From Opitutia bacterium UBA7397 (GTDB taxonomy: Bacteria; Verrucomicrobiota; Verrucomicrobiia; Opitutales; UBA953): a DNA stretch of 10,684 bases. Below are positions 1 through 7,995 of this stretch, one piece after another (the first letter of the stretch is position 1; the number at the start of each line of letters is the position of its first letter). Where the stretch lies: the NCBI GenBank assembly GCA_002470605.1, contig DKND01000044.1:100195-110878 (forward strand). The letters run 5' to 3'. Made by a program: the position numbers and the translations under genes. The notes beneath the pieces are model-generated. The model saw nothing but the letters and a program-made list of their open reading frames with translations, had not been told where the DNA came from and did no database searches.

Positions 1-722
1 GCACCGCGATGGGGGTAATAGAATTTCTTACCTTCCTTACTGGTGACGTTTAGGCCTTTGTCGCCGATACTCCAATAGATCCGTCCGTCCGGACCAAGGC
101 GAAGCCCATGCATGTCATGCCCGGCGTAGGCGATGTGGCAGCCGAAACCTGTAGCGACCAGCTCCTTAACGTCGGCGACACCGTCGCCGTCCGTATCCTT
201 GAGGCGCCAGACGTCAGGAATCGCCGTGACATAAACCCAGCCATCGAAATACATCACGCCGGCGGCGATACCAGAAACGGGAGCATTAAAGCCTTGAGCA
301 AAAACGGTGACCTTATCGGCGATGCCATCATGATCCGTATCCGTGAGCTTATAGATGGATTCCTTTTGGAATGTCAGGTCCTTCCAATCAATCGAGCCGT
401 CCTTGTTATGATCTTTGAGACCACCGCGCGGTACCTTGAGCTTTCCGGGAGCCAGTTCGCGTTGATAGAAAGCAAGTTTCTCCTCCGGCGAGGTCAGGGC
501 GACATCATCAGTAATCCAGAATGAATGTTCGCGAATGTCGAGGTCCGCTGCTTTGCGACGCGTCGTCGATGAGACATAGACATTACCTGCCTCGTCGACC
601 GTGAGGGCAACGGGATCAGGTACGTTGATCTCGCCGGACCATCTAACAGGCTTCACCTCTGCGCCCATGCCGGCAAGCGTTGCAACGAAGAGGGCGACGT
701 GGGGAGCGAGCCTCATCGTCAT
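1..722 (-). CDS. Secreted PVC-type dehydrogenase / heme-binding protein, N-terminal part only
   Basis: Open reading frame that runs off the left edge; the first 240 codons are present. Residues 1-21 look like a short signal peptide (MTMR, then a hydrophobic stretch ending near GMGA), so the product is probably exported. The segment at residues 196-222, with GHDMHGLRLGPDG followed by IYWSIGD, resembles the beta-propeller of the large PVC-group proteins annotated as membrane-bound dehydrogenase or PVC-type heme-binding CxxCH protein. Any heme motif would lie outside the window. Three aspartate-rich loops of the DxDxDG kind, at residues 104-112, 128-136 and 176-184, look like calcium-binding loops. 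The start chosen at 722 makes a TGATG overlap with the lutC stop; an in-frame ATG at 716 is an alternative. The coupling suggests cotranscription with lutABC. Substrate unknown. The family call rests on motif memory, not a search. Confidence 0.75.
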   Translation of the reverse strand, partial: MTMRLAPHVALFVATLAGMGAEVKPVRWSGEINVPDPVALTVDEAGNVYVSSTTRRKAADLDIREHSFWITDDVALTSPEEKLAFYQRELAPGKLKVPRGGLKDHNKDGSIDWKDLTFQKESIYKLTDTDHDGIADKVTVFAQGFNAPVSGIAAGVMYFDGWVYVTAIPDVWRLKDTDGDGVADVKELVATGFGCHIAYAGHDMHGLRLGPDGRIYWSIGDKGLNVTSKEGKKFYYPHRG

Positions 723-1402
723 CAACCGATAAGAATGAGGTAAAGTTCCTTCGGACCATGGGCACCGAGGACAAGAATGCGCTCGATATCGCCAGTCCGG
801 CTAGGTCCGGTGATGAAAGACAGCATGCTTGGCAGTTGCTCGCCATGACGGGCGCGAGCCAAAGCCAAGGCGGCTCCGAGATCAGGCACGACTTGCGCAG
901 CCTCCGCGACGACGACGTGGACATGCGGAAGGACGGACAAGGCACGACCTCCGGAAGTGGCGCTGGAAACCAGGATAGAGCCGAGTTGCGCAACAATGGA
1001 TTCGCAGGTGGTGATACCAGCGTCACAGCCCTCGAGACGCTGTTTATCAAAGGAGGCATCGGCCTCCCACGTCTCGCAGGACAGTCCGGCAGCAATCGGA
1101 CGCAGAAGCTCATGCCCATGGAACGCGACTTTCTTCCATTTCTTCGAAAGCGACAGATTCGCCAGGGCCTTAGAGGCAGAAGCACGATCGGGAACTCGGA
1201 TCAACACGGCCTTCAGTTTCGCAAGCTGTTCGGCAAGGATGAGCAGACTGCCTTCGGCATCATCTCCTCCTTCGGGAAGCCACGGCTTGGCAGCCACGGA
1301 GCTCTTTCCAGCATTGGCATCGCCTTTCAGGTGTGGCTTCGGAGCCTTCACCTTGAGGGCCTCGCGGATGCGGGCGAAAATATCGGAACGAGCGTCAGAC
1401 AT
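722..1402 (-). CDS. lutC: Lactate utilization protein LutC (LUD domain)
   Basis: 226-residue cytoplasmic protein of the LUD-domain family, the third component of the LutABC (YkgEFG) complex that oxidises L-lactate to pyruvate. Evidence is the N-terminus MSDARSDIFARIREAL, typical of LutC; the central run with GITTCESIVAQLGS and SGGRALSVLPHVHVVV; and the C-terminal FITGPSRTGDIE motif followed by LGAHGPKELYLILI, a hallmark of the family. Length is normal for LutC. The ATG at 1402 lies inside the end of lutB, giving an 8-base overlap, and the TGA stop shares a base with the next start, so translation of the three genes is probably coupled. A GGAAG about eight bases before the start is the nearest thing to a Shine-Dalgarno in the operon. 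LutC has no cysteine clusters; the redox centres are in LutA and LutB. A standalone LUD protein of other function is unlikely given its neighbours. Confidence 0.92.
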   Translation of the reverse strand: MSDARSDIFARIREALKVKAPKPHLKGDANAGKSSVAAKPWLPEGGDDAEGSLLILAEQLAKLKAVLIRVPDRASASKALANLSLSKKWKKVAFHGHELLRPIAAGLSCETWEADASFDKQRLEGCDAGITTCESIVAQLGSILVSSATSGGRALSVLPHVHVVVAEAAQVVPDLGAALALARARHGEQLPSMLSFITGPSRTGDIERILVLGAHGPKELYLILIG

Positions 1403-2783
1403 TCTGGTTCTTCCACTGATCGCGGAATGATTGGGAGGGAGCCTTCGGCAGGTCGCGGGTCTTCATCCAAGCGCGCATGTAGGGCAAAGGTAGCTTCTGT
1501 AAGAAAGGCAGGGTCGCACGGAAAATTCGTCCACCCGCCGCGAACAGCCAGGGGCGTTTAATGACGAAGTTGAAACCGTTATGGAAAAGGCGATCAAAGA
1601 GAGTCGGCGACTCCTTGGCGGCATTCCGGCGATTATGAAGCAGATGGTGATGCAGGTCGATGCGGACAGGACAGGCATCCGTGCAGGCCCCGCATAGCGA
1701 GGACGCACCCGAAAGGTGATTCCATTGTTTCAACCCGCGCAGGTGCGGCGTGATCACGGAGCCAATCGGGCCTTGGTAGGTCGTTCCGTAAGCCAGACCG
1801 CCGATATTCTTAAAAATCGGACAGACGTTCAGGCAAGCGCCGCAACGAATGCAGTGCAACGCATCACGTTGCTCCGGATCAGCCAAAAGGCGCGTACGTG
1901 CATTATCCAGGAGCACGAGGTGGAACTGCTCCGGTCCATCGCATTCGCCCTTCTTCCGCGGTCCAGAATATAAGGTATTATAACAAGTCATCGGCTGACC
2001 GGCACCTGCCGTGGCCAGCATCGGAAGCAGGACCGATAAATCATCCAAATAATTAACCACCTTCTCGATACCCGAAAGCGCGATATGAATCCGAGGCAAA
2101 GCCGCTGTCAGACGGGCATTTCCTTCGTTTTCGGTGATGGAAATCTGACCGGTCTCCGCGATCAGGAAATTCGCTCCCGTGATGCCGATGTCCGCATCGA
2201 TGTAAAGTTGGCGCAGGTGACGTCGTGCGATCATTGTCAACTCCTCGGGACTGTCCGTCGGGGCGGTCCCGAGATGCTTGGTAAAAAGCTCGCTGATGGC
2301 TTCGCGCTTCACGTGCATACATGGAAAGACGAAGTGATAGGGTGCTTCGCCGCGTAACTGCTGGATGAATTCACCCAGATCGCTCTCCACCACGCCATAT
2401 CCGGCCTTCTCGAGGGCATCATTCAGATGGATTTCTTCGGAAGTCATGCACTTGGACTTCACGATGGCCTTGGCGTTCGCGTCTTCGGCGATCTTCAGGA
2501 TGATAGCACGAGCCTCGGCGGCATCGCGTGCCCAATGGACGACGCCACCGTTGCGCTCGAAATTACCAACGAATTTCTCCAGGACGTTCGCAAGATCATT
2601 GACGGCGGTCCATTTCGCCATCGACGCGACATCGCGGGCCATCTCCCAGTCGCGATAACGGGCCTTCTGCAAGTCACGATTGGTATAATAACCGCCCAGA
2701 GCCTTGCGGATGAAGGCCCGTTGATCCCCATCGGCGGCGTTGACCGTGGCGTCCTTCAGGAAAATTGATTTGGCGTCAGACAT
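1395..2783 (-). CDS. lutB: Lactate utilization iron-sulfur protein LutB
   Basis: 462-residue LutB (YkgF) family protein. It has an N-terminal LUD domain (about residues 55-290; note ITGANFLIAETGQISITENE at 201-220) and a ferredoxin-like C-terminal region. The first 4Fe-4S cluster motif is C311, C314, C317, C321 followed by P. The second is C364, C367, C371 followed by P; the position before C364 where a classical motif would have a cysteine is serine, which from memory is usual in this family. The protein is thought to carry electrons during L-lactate oxidation to pyruvate at the cytoplasmic side; the final acceptor is unknown. I chose the ATG at 2783, two bases after the lutA stop. A TTG at 2789 would add MS and overlap lutA by four bases. 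Residues 400-440 are hydrophobic and basic and may touch the membrane. Confidence 0.93.
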   Translation of the reverse strand: MSDAKSIFLKDATVNAADGDQRAFIRKALGGYYTNRDLQKARYRDWEMARDVASMAKWTAVNDLANVLEKFVGNFERNGGVVHWARDAAEARAIILKIAEDANAKAIVKSKCMTSEEIHLNDALEKAGYGVVESDLGEFIQQLRGEAPYHFVFPCMHVKREAISELFTKHLGTAPTDSPEELTMIARRHLRQLYIDADIGITGANFLIAETGQISITENEGNARLTAALPRIHIALSGIEKVVNYLDDLSVLLPMLATAGAGQPMTCYNTLYSGPRKKGECDGPEQFHLVLLDNARTRLLADPEQRDALHCIRCGACLNVCPIFKNIGGLAYGTTYQGPIGSVITPHLRGLKQWNHLSGASSLCGACTDACPVRIDLHHHLLHNRRNAAKESPTLFDRLFHNGFNFVIKRPWLFAAGGRIFRATLPFLQKLPLPYMRAWMKTRDLPKAPSQSFRDQWKNQNV

Positions 2784-2785
2784 GC

Positions 2786-3505
2786 TCAAGCGTCGGAAGC
2801 CAGGACTTCGGCGATATGGAGGGGCAAGATAGGTTTACCTTCACGCGAAAGCCATCCACCGATCTGCAATAGGCAAGAGGGGTCGGCAGAGACTACGAAG
2901 TCTGCTCCTGTTCGGGCCAAAGCTCCGCCTTTGACCTGGACCATGGCCGTTGAAATCATCGGGAATTTTGCGGAAAAAAGACCGCCAAATCCGCAGCAGG
3001 TTTCGGCCTCTTCGGACTCAATCAACTCCAGACCTTTGACCGCTCTCAGCAATTGCCGAGGTTCCTCCTTCAGACGCAGCTCACGCAAAGCGTGGCAACC
3101 GTCGTGGTAGGTGACTTTTTTAGCAAACTTAGCTCCGACGTCGATGACGCCTAATTTCTTAACCAGAAATTCCGAGAATTCAAAAGTCCGGGAGGCTAAA
3201 TCCGCGGCTTCCTCGGCATGCGCGGTCCCCTTGAGCAGTTCTGGATAAAAATTACGCATCATAGCAACGCAGGAACCTGATGGTCCGACGATGACTTCTG
3301 CGCCGCGAAAAACCGTCAATGCGCGAATCGCGGCTTCACGGGCGACATCCCATTGTCCGGAGTTAAAGGATGGCTGACCACAACAGGTCTGCGACGCACG
3401 GAATTCTACATCGTGTCCGAGTTTTTTCAGCACTTTGGCGGTAGCCAGACCGACCTTGGGGGTCAGTTGATCGACAAAACAGGGAACGAAGAGGGAGACG
3501 CGCAC
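2786..3505 (-). CDS. lutA: Lactate utilization protein LutA (CCG-domain oxidoreductase subunit)
   Basis: 239-residue protein of the LutA (YkgE) family, related to the CCG-domain subunits of heterodisulfide reductase and glycolate oxidase GlpC/GlcF. Two cysteine-rich CCG repeats are visible: C41-C42-G43 within TCCGQPSFNSGQ, and C170-C171-G172 within ETCCGFGGLFSAKFP. Accompanying cysteines are C9, C79 (GPSGSC), C137 (HDGCH) and C211 (DPSC), the usual pattern for ligands of a non-cubane or 4Fe-4S centre. Length matches the family. It works with LutB and LutC to oxidise L-lactate to pyruvate. The start is a GTG at 3505, only four bases after the rhaEW stop, with no Shine-Dalgarno, so it probably depends on translation of rhaEW. 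This direct junction ties lactate oxidation to the enzyme that would make L-lactate. Confidence 0.93.
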   Translation of the reverse strand: MRVSLFVPCFVDQLTPKVGLATAKVLKKLGHDVEFRASQTCCGQPSFNSGQWDVAREAAIRALTVFRGAEVIVGPSGSCVAMMRNFYPELLKGTAHAEEAADLASRTFEFSEFLVKKLGVIDVGAKFAKKVTYHDGCHALRELRLKEEPRQLLRAVKGLELIESEEAETCCGFGGLFSAKFPMISTAMVQVKGGALARTGADFVVSADPSCLLQIGGWLSREGKPILPLHIAEVLASDA

Positions 3506-3509
3506 GATT

Positions 3510-5702
3510 TTAGCGTAAAAACGCTTCGTGTAAGCCGCCGTCGACGGTGATGACCTGTCCGGTCGTCTTGCTGAGGCGATTTGTCACGAGTAGGAAGTAG
3601 GCTTCGGCCTGGTCGGCGGGGGTGATGGGATTCTTGGTCAGAGTCCGATCGGCGTAGAAGCGGGAGAGCTTCGTGGTCAGCGAATCGGTCGCCTCATCAT
3701 CGGTATAGGGAATATTGTACTTCGCAAGCGATGCGATCACTCGGTCGCGCGGGAACATGGCAGAACCTTGAACGACGGTCGCTGGAGCGACGCCATTGAC
3801 ACGAATCAGCGGCGAAAGCTCCATGGCCATCTCGCGGACGAGGTGATTGGCAGCAGCCTTAGAGGTATCGTAGGCGACGGAACCCTTCTTCGCCACGGCA
3901 GCATTGGCGCTCGTGGTCAGCACAAGATTGCCGCGGAGACCTTGTTCCTTCCAAGTCTTAAAGGCTTCGTCGGCGACGAGGTAGCTTCCGGTGACATTAA
4001 GCGCGAAAGTCAGCGCCCACTTGTCGTCGGGGATATGTCCGGTGGTGTCAGGCGACACAAAGATGCCGGCGGTGACGCAGATGGAATCGAAGCCACCGTA
4101 AGCCAGCGCAACTTGGTCGAGCATCTTACGGATAGAACTACGATCCATGATGTCGCCGGAAAGACCGATGGCCGGCCCGCAGTTGGAAAGACCCGTGCCA
4201 GCCACGCCGATACCGGAGCCCAACTTGTCGGTGATCTCTTTGGCCGTGGCTTGGGCAGCTTCTACGTTCTTATCGACGCAGACGATATGGGCGCCTTCCT
4301 TAACCAGACGGTGCGCAGTTTCTTTGCCGATGCCTGAACCGGCGCCCACGACGATAATTACCTGACGGGCGAGTTCTTTCTCCGCCGGCATCCGCTTGAG
4401 TTTGGCTTCTTCGAGCAACCAATATTCGATGTCGAAAGCTTCTTGCTGGGGCAGGGCGATGTATTCGTCGATAGCCTCAGCACCGCGCATGACTTCGACG
4501 GCGCAATTATAAAACTCCGCCGTGACGCGAGATTCGGACTTATCCTTACCCCATGCGATCATGCCCAATCCAGGAATAAGCACGACGGTCGGGTTCGGAT
4601 CGCGCATCGCAGGCGAGTTCGGACGCTTGCAGGCGGCATAATAAGCTGCGTAATCTTTACGATACTGCGTCAAGGCAGCGGTCAATTTCGTCTTAAGTGA
4701 CACGACGTCTTCGGTCTGCGGATTCCAATTCACGTACAGAGGCTTGATCTTGGTACGCAGGAAGTGGTCCGGACAAGAGGTTCCGAGTTCAGCAAGTCGG
4801 GGAGCATCCTTAGAATTGACGAAACGGAGAATTTTTTCGTCGTCCTGGATCGTGCCGATGAAACGTTTCTCCTGAGAAACTTGGCCCCGGAGCCAGGGGA
4901 GGATCGCCGCGAAAGTCGCCTGGCGTTTTTCCACGTCGAGTGTCTGGAACAAAGCCCCGCCAAATGCCTTGGCATCTCCGCCCTTGGCCTGGAACTTAGC
5001 TTCGATGAAGGCGCCGGCTTGTTCAATCATCGCCAGGGTCAGCTCGTAACAAGCCTTGTCGTCATCCGCCCACGAAATGAAACCATGCTGGCCCATCATG
5101 ATTGCACGAATATCGGGCTGTTGCTTGGAGATATCCTGCATGGCCAAGCCTAATTCGAAACCAGGTCGCATCCACTTCACATAGGCCATCTTGCCGGCAA
5201 AGATCTGCTGCGTCAGGGCAGCGCAATTCTTCGAGGCGGCGATCGAAATGATCGCATTAGGATGCATGTGGTCGACATGCTTACCGGGAAGGAAACTGTG
5301 CAAAGGAGTGTCGATGGACGATGCCCGCGGATTCAGATTGAACGTCGTGTGGTTATACATCCCAACCATATCGTCTTCCGCCTGAGACTTAAGGCCCTTA
5401 TCCGTCCGGGCGGCATAGGATGCTTGGAGGCCCATCAGCTTATCTTGATAGAGCGATGAGAAGTTCTCGCGACTGCTGGTACGGAGATCGCCACCAGAAC
5501 CCTTGACCCAAAGGACGGAAGTTTCGCGACCGGTGAGGGGGTCCTTTTCCATGATCTTCGAAGAAGTGTTGCCACCCCCGGTGTTGGTAATCCGTTGGTC
5601 TGCCCCAAGTTTGTTGGAGCGATAGACCAGCCGAGCAACCGGATCGAGTTTCGCCGCTTCGGCGTCGTTCCAGAGATTTGAGACGTACTTATAGGAGGAC
5701 AT
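3510..5702 (-). CDS. rhaEW: Bifunctional rhamnulose-1-phosphate aldolase / L-lactaldehyde dehydrogenase (SDR fusion)
   Basis: 730-residue two-domain cytoplasmic protein. Residues 1-430 form a class II (zinc) aldolase of the RhaE type: phosphate-binding TGGGNTSSK (41-49), KGSGGDL (67-73), zinc ligands H145 and H147 in HVDHMHP, and a third histidine H206 in MGQHGF. Residues 447-730 form a short-chain dehydrogenase of the RhaW type: nucleotide loop VVGAGSGIG (451-459), catalytic S598, Y611 and K615 (YDTSK), and C-terminal GQVITVDGG. Expected reactions are cleavage of L-rhamnulose-1-phosphate (possibly also L-fuculose-1-phosphate) to dihydroxyacetone phosphate and L-lactaldehyde, then NAD-dependent oxidation of L-lactaldehyde to L-lactate, as known for Bacillus subtilis RhaEW. 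A glycine-rich stretch at about 496-516 looks like an insertion in the dehydrogenase. It sits 39 bases after rhaB and four before lutA. The ATG lacks a Shine-Dalgarno. Confidence 0.93.
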   Translation of the reverse strand: MSSYKYVSNLWNDAEAAKLDPVARLVYRSNKLGADQRITNTGGGNTSSKIMEKDPLTGRETSVLWVKGSGGDLRTSSRENFSSLYQDKLMGLQASYAARTDKGLKSQAEDDMVGMYNHTTFNLNPRASSIDTPLHSFLPGKHVDHMHPNAIISIAASKNCAALTQQIFAGKMAYVKWMRPGFELGLAMQDISKQQPDIRAIMMGQHGFISWADDDKACYELTLAMIEQAGAFIEAKFQAKGGDAKAFGGALFQTLDVEKRQATFAAILPWLRGQVSQEKRFIGTIQDDEKILRFVNSKDAPRLAELGTSCPDHFLRTKIKPLYVNWNPQTEDVVSLKTKLTAALTQYRKDYAAYYAACKRPNSPAMRDPNPTVVLIPGLGMIAWGKDKSESRVTAEFYNCAVEVMRGAEAIDEYIALPQQEAFDIEYWLLEEAKLKRMPAEKELARQVIIVVGAGSGIGKETAHRLVKEGAHIVCVDKNVEAAQATAKEITDKLGSGIGVAGTGLSNCGPAIGLSGDIMDRSSIRKMLDQVALAYGGFDSICVTAGIFVSPDTTGHIPDDKWALTFALNVTGSYLVADEAFKTWKEQGLRGNLVLTTSANAAVAKKGSVAYDTSKAAANHLVREMAMELSPLIRVNGVAPATVVQGSAMFPRDRVIASLAKYNIPYTDDEATDSLTTKLSRFYADRTLTKNPITPADQAEAYFLLVTNRLSKTTGQVITVDGGLHEAFLR

Positions 5703-5741
5703 AGGATTTTACGTGGAAAGGTGGATGTGGATTAAGAGGTT

Positions 5742-7211
5742 TTATGCTCTCTTTAAACCATTAAACTTAATTAATGCAGCCGTCCAATCGGGGGATGGCT
5801 TGGGAGCGTAAGTCACTACCGCGAAAGACTTTCGAACGATTTGACGTAAATTGTCCAGGTTCGAGACTTCTTTCATCGCAATGGCTTGAACTAAAATATT
5901 TCCCGCTGCCGTGGCTTCGACTGGGCCGGCGATGACTGTTCGTCCGGTCGCATCGGCGGTAGCTTGATTCAACAAAGCATTACGGCAACCGCCGCCGACG
6001 ATATGGAGGCGTTTCAACTTTCGACCGGTAAGTTGTTCGATGCCGTCCATTTCGATTCGATAAAGCAAGGCCAACGACTCCAGGACACAACGGGCTATCT
6101 CTCCGTGTGTCTTCGGCACGGGCTGCTTCGTTTCGCGACAAAAAGCCTGCACCTTCGCGACCATGTCCCCGCGCTTGGCAAAGCGAACATCATCCGGGCG
6201 GATCAACGAACGCAACGAAGGGGCTTTCAGCGCGAGTTTGACGATCTGACCATAATCCGAGACTTCGCCTTTTTCCATCCACTCCCTTCGGCACTCCTGA
6301 AGCACCCAAAGCCCCACCAGATTCTTCAGGAAGCGGGACGTGCCCCCGAACCCAACCTCATTGGTATATTTCGCCTTACGAACGGTCTCATTGACCAAGG
6401 GTTTCGGCAATTCCACCCCAAGCAGAGACCAAGTACCCGAAGAAAGATAAGCCCAGTCATCGCCTTTCGTCGCTGGCACAGCGGCAACGGCGGCGGCAGT
6501 ATCATGCGCACAGGTGGTGACGACTTCGGTTTTGGCCAAGCCGGTCTCCTTGGCTAGATAGGGCAACATTTTGCCCAATTTCACGCCCGGCTTTACGGCC
6601 TTAGGAAAAATATGCTTAGGGATGCCGAGTTTCTTGATGACCGGCCAGGCCCAGTCCCTTTTTCGCGTGTCCCAACACTGACTGCCTGAGATCAAGGTTT
6701 CTTCCGCTCGCGCCTTACCCGTCAGCAGCCAAGTAATATAATCGCCGATGAGCAGGAATTTATCTGAAAAATTCAGGATCTCTGGGCGATTCAACGCATC
6801 ATCAAAAAGTTGATAGAGGGTGTTGATGGAAATTGAAGCAATACCCGTGCCTTCGAAGATTTCCCGCTGCGAAAAACGCTTCATCGCGTTTTCATAAGAT
6901 TTGAAACTTCTTTCGTCGCGATAAGTGAAAGGCAAAGAGAGCAACGGACCATCTCCCTTGAGCATCACGTAGTCCACGCCCCAAGAATCGCAGGCGACCG
7001 ACTTGATCGGTCCGAATTTAGACCCCTTGGCCAAGCCAATGCGGATTTCGCGAAAGATACGAATGATATCCCATCGGAGGGTGCCATTAGCCGTAATCGC
7101 CCCGTTAGCGAAACGATGGATTTCCTTCATCTTAAACTTACCGGATTTCAAGGTCCCGAGGATGATACGTCCGGATTCGGCTCCGAGATCAATGGCGAGG
7201 TAATTGGACAT
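5742..7211 (-). CDS. rhaB: Rhamnulokinase-type sugar kinase (FGGY family)
   Basis: 489-residue FGGY-family kinase, usual length for RhaB. The ATP-binding phosphate-1 loop is AIDLGAESGR at residues 6-15 with D8. DSWGVDYVML (75-84) is the RhaB-like sugar-contact motif. D237 in AHDTAAA is the expected catalytic base, at the same numbering as the known catalytic aspartate of E. coli RhaB. SSGTWSL (257-263) and HIVGGGCRNALLNQ (403-416) complete the nucleotide site, followed by a PVEATAAGN segment. It should phosphorylate a 6-deoxyketohexose at C1 with ATP: L-rhamnulose by family, possibly L-fuculose given the FucI-like isomerase upstream. It starts 26 bases after the aldolase gene; that leader is rich in C and T and has no Shine-Dalgarno. 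Family membership is firm, the in vivo substrate is not. Confidence 0.9.
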   Translation of the reverse strand: MSNYLAIDLGAESGRIILGTLKSGKFKMKEIHRFANGAITANGTLRWDIIRIFREIRIGLAKGSKFGPIKSVACDSWGVDYVMLKGDGPLLSLPFTYRDERSFKSYENAMKRFSQREIFEGTGIASISINTLYQLFDDALNRPEILNFSDKFLLIGDYITWLLTGKARAEETLISGSQCWDTRKRDWAWPVIKKLGIPKHIFPKAVKPGVKLGKMLPYLAKETGLAKTEVVTTCAHDTAAAVAAVPATKGDDWAYLSSGTWSLLGVELPKPLVNETVRKAKYTNEVGFGGTSRFLKNLVGLWVLQECRREWMEKGEVSDYGQIVKLALKAPSLRSLIRPDDVRFAKRGDMVAKVQAFCRETKQPVPKTHGEIARCVLESLALLYRIEMDGIEQLTGRKLKRLHIVGGGCRNALLNQATADATGRTVIAGPVEATAAGNILVQAIAMKEVSNLDNLRQIVRKSFAVVTYAPKPSPDWTAALIKFNGLKRA

Positions 7212-7237
7212 AGGGAAAGAGGGGAGGGGTCAAAGGA

Positions 7238-7993
7238 TCACAAACCAAGCATTTTTTGGCGATAATGCTCATCAGGGCGGCCGGCAATTCGTTCGCACTG
7301 GGCAGAGGTAAGGAAAACCGGGCCACCTAGGGCAGCGGCACCCACGAAGACTTCGGCGGCCTTTTCCGCCATCAGGAGCGAACCTAGGACAGCCTTGGGC
7401 GAAGGACCGACGGCGATGATGCCATGGTTCTGTAATAAAATAATCTTTGGGTCGCGACCCGTGCGCTTAACGAAAGCCAAAACCTCTTGGCGGATGCTCT
7501 GGGAAAGCCCCAGTCCAGGGTCGGCATAAGGCACGAAGACAGATTCGATCCCGCACATCACAATCTCATCCGGACAGGCTCGCTTCTCGGCAAAATCTCG
7601 TGCCCGTGTTGAACATAAAATCTGATTCACAGCGATGGCGTGGACGTGGCCGATGCAGTTAACTCCCGGCAAGGTCAACAAGTAGGCGTGAAACAGTGCC
7701 TCGATCGATGGCTTCTTCGCCGATGCATCGATCCGCGAAGCAAATAATGCCGCATCGACTTCGGCATCGGTAGCTCCTTGGGATTCAATCAAAGGTAACA
7801 ATCGATTAAAACGACAGGTGGTCACATCACCGGCCTTTAACGTAGCCAAGTTAGAACCTGAGGCCTTGACGGCGAAAGTATCGGCATCAAGGCGGATGGA
7901 AGTGTTCCCTTCACCGAGGATTGCCATACGGAGACGGTCGCCGCCCAATTGATGGGAGAGTTCGAGCAGACTTTGGATAGCTTCGGCGGACAT
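7238..7993 (-). CDS. Class II aldolase/adducin family protein, probable fuculose-phosphate-type aldolase
   Basis: 251-residue single-domain class II aldolase. Visible motifs are the phosphate loop GEGNTSIRL (27-35), KASGSNL (43-49), the likely catalytic acid E98 in PSIEALFHAYL, zinc ligands H116 and H118 in GHVHAI, and the third histidine H190 in LLQNHGI. These fit a zinc aldolase of the FucA/RhaD/AraD superfamily. In this operon the natural role is cleavage of a ketose-1-phosphate to dihydroxyacetone phosphate and L-lactaldehyde. That duplicates the aldolase half of RhaEW, so it may serve the other epimer (fuculose-1-phosphate) or another reaction. Epimerase or decarboxylase members of the superfamily look similar and cannot be excluded. 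It starts two bases after the isomerase stop, indicating coupling. Confidence 0.85.
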   Translation of the reverse strand: MSAEAIQSLLELSHQLGGDRLRMAILGEGNTSIRLDADTFAVKASGSNLATLKAGDVTTCRFNRLLPLIESQGATDAEVDAALFASRIDASAKKPSIEALFHAYLLTLPGVNCIGHVHAIAVNQILCSTRARDFAEKRACPDEIVMCGIESVFVPYADPGLGLSQSIRQEVLAFVKRTGRDPKIILLQNHGIIAVGPSPKAVLGSLLMAEKAAEVFVGAAALGGPVFLTSAQCERIAGRPDEHYRQKMLGL

Positions 7994-7995
7994 CT

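Noticed and set aside
680..1561. Long plus-strand open frame (293 codons) opposite lutC and the end of lutB
   Set aside because: Its protein has no recognisable motif, is rich in Arg, Ser and Gly as expected from antisense reading of these genes, and lies wholly over well-supported minus-strand genes.
1860..1935. Missing first cysteine in the second 4Fe-4S motif of LutB as a possible defect
   Set aside because: Serine at this position before CGACxxxCP is, as far as I recall, normal for LutB proteins, and the first motif is complete.
2784..2789. TTG start of lutB overlapping lutA by four bases
   Set aside because: An ATG two codons further in has a normal LutB-like N-terminus and lies two bases after the lutA stop; TTG remains possible but is less likely.
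3768..4337. Plus-strand open frame of 189 codons opposite the RhaEW dehydrogenase domain
   Set aside because: It is antisense to conserved SDR motifs including the catalytic YDTSK, with no family resemblance or initiation signal of its own.
5703..5741. Possible terminator or promoter in the 39-base gap between rhaB and rhaEW
   Set aside because: No inverted repeat with a T-tract and no convincing -35/-10 pair is present; it is better read as a simple operon leader.
5964..6557. Plus-strand open frame of 197 codons opposite rhaB
   Set aside because: It mirrors the conserved kinase C-terminal half; no motif or plausible start context was seen.
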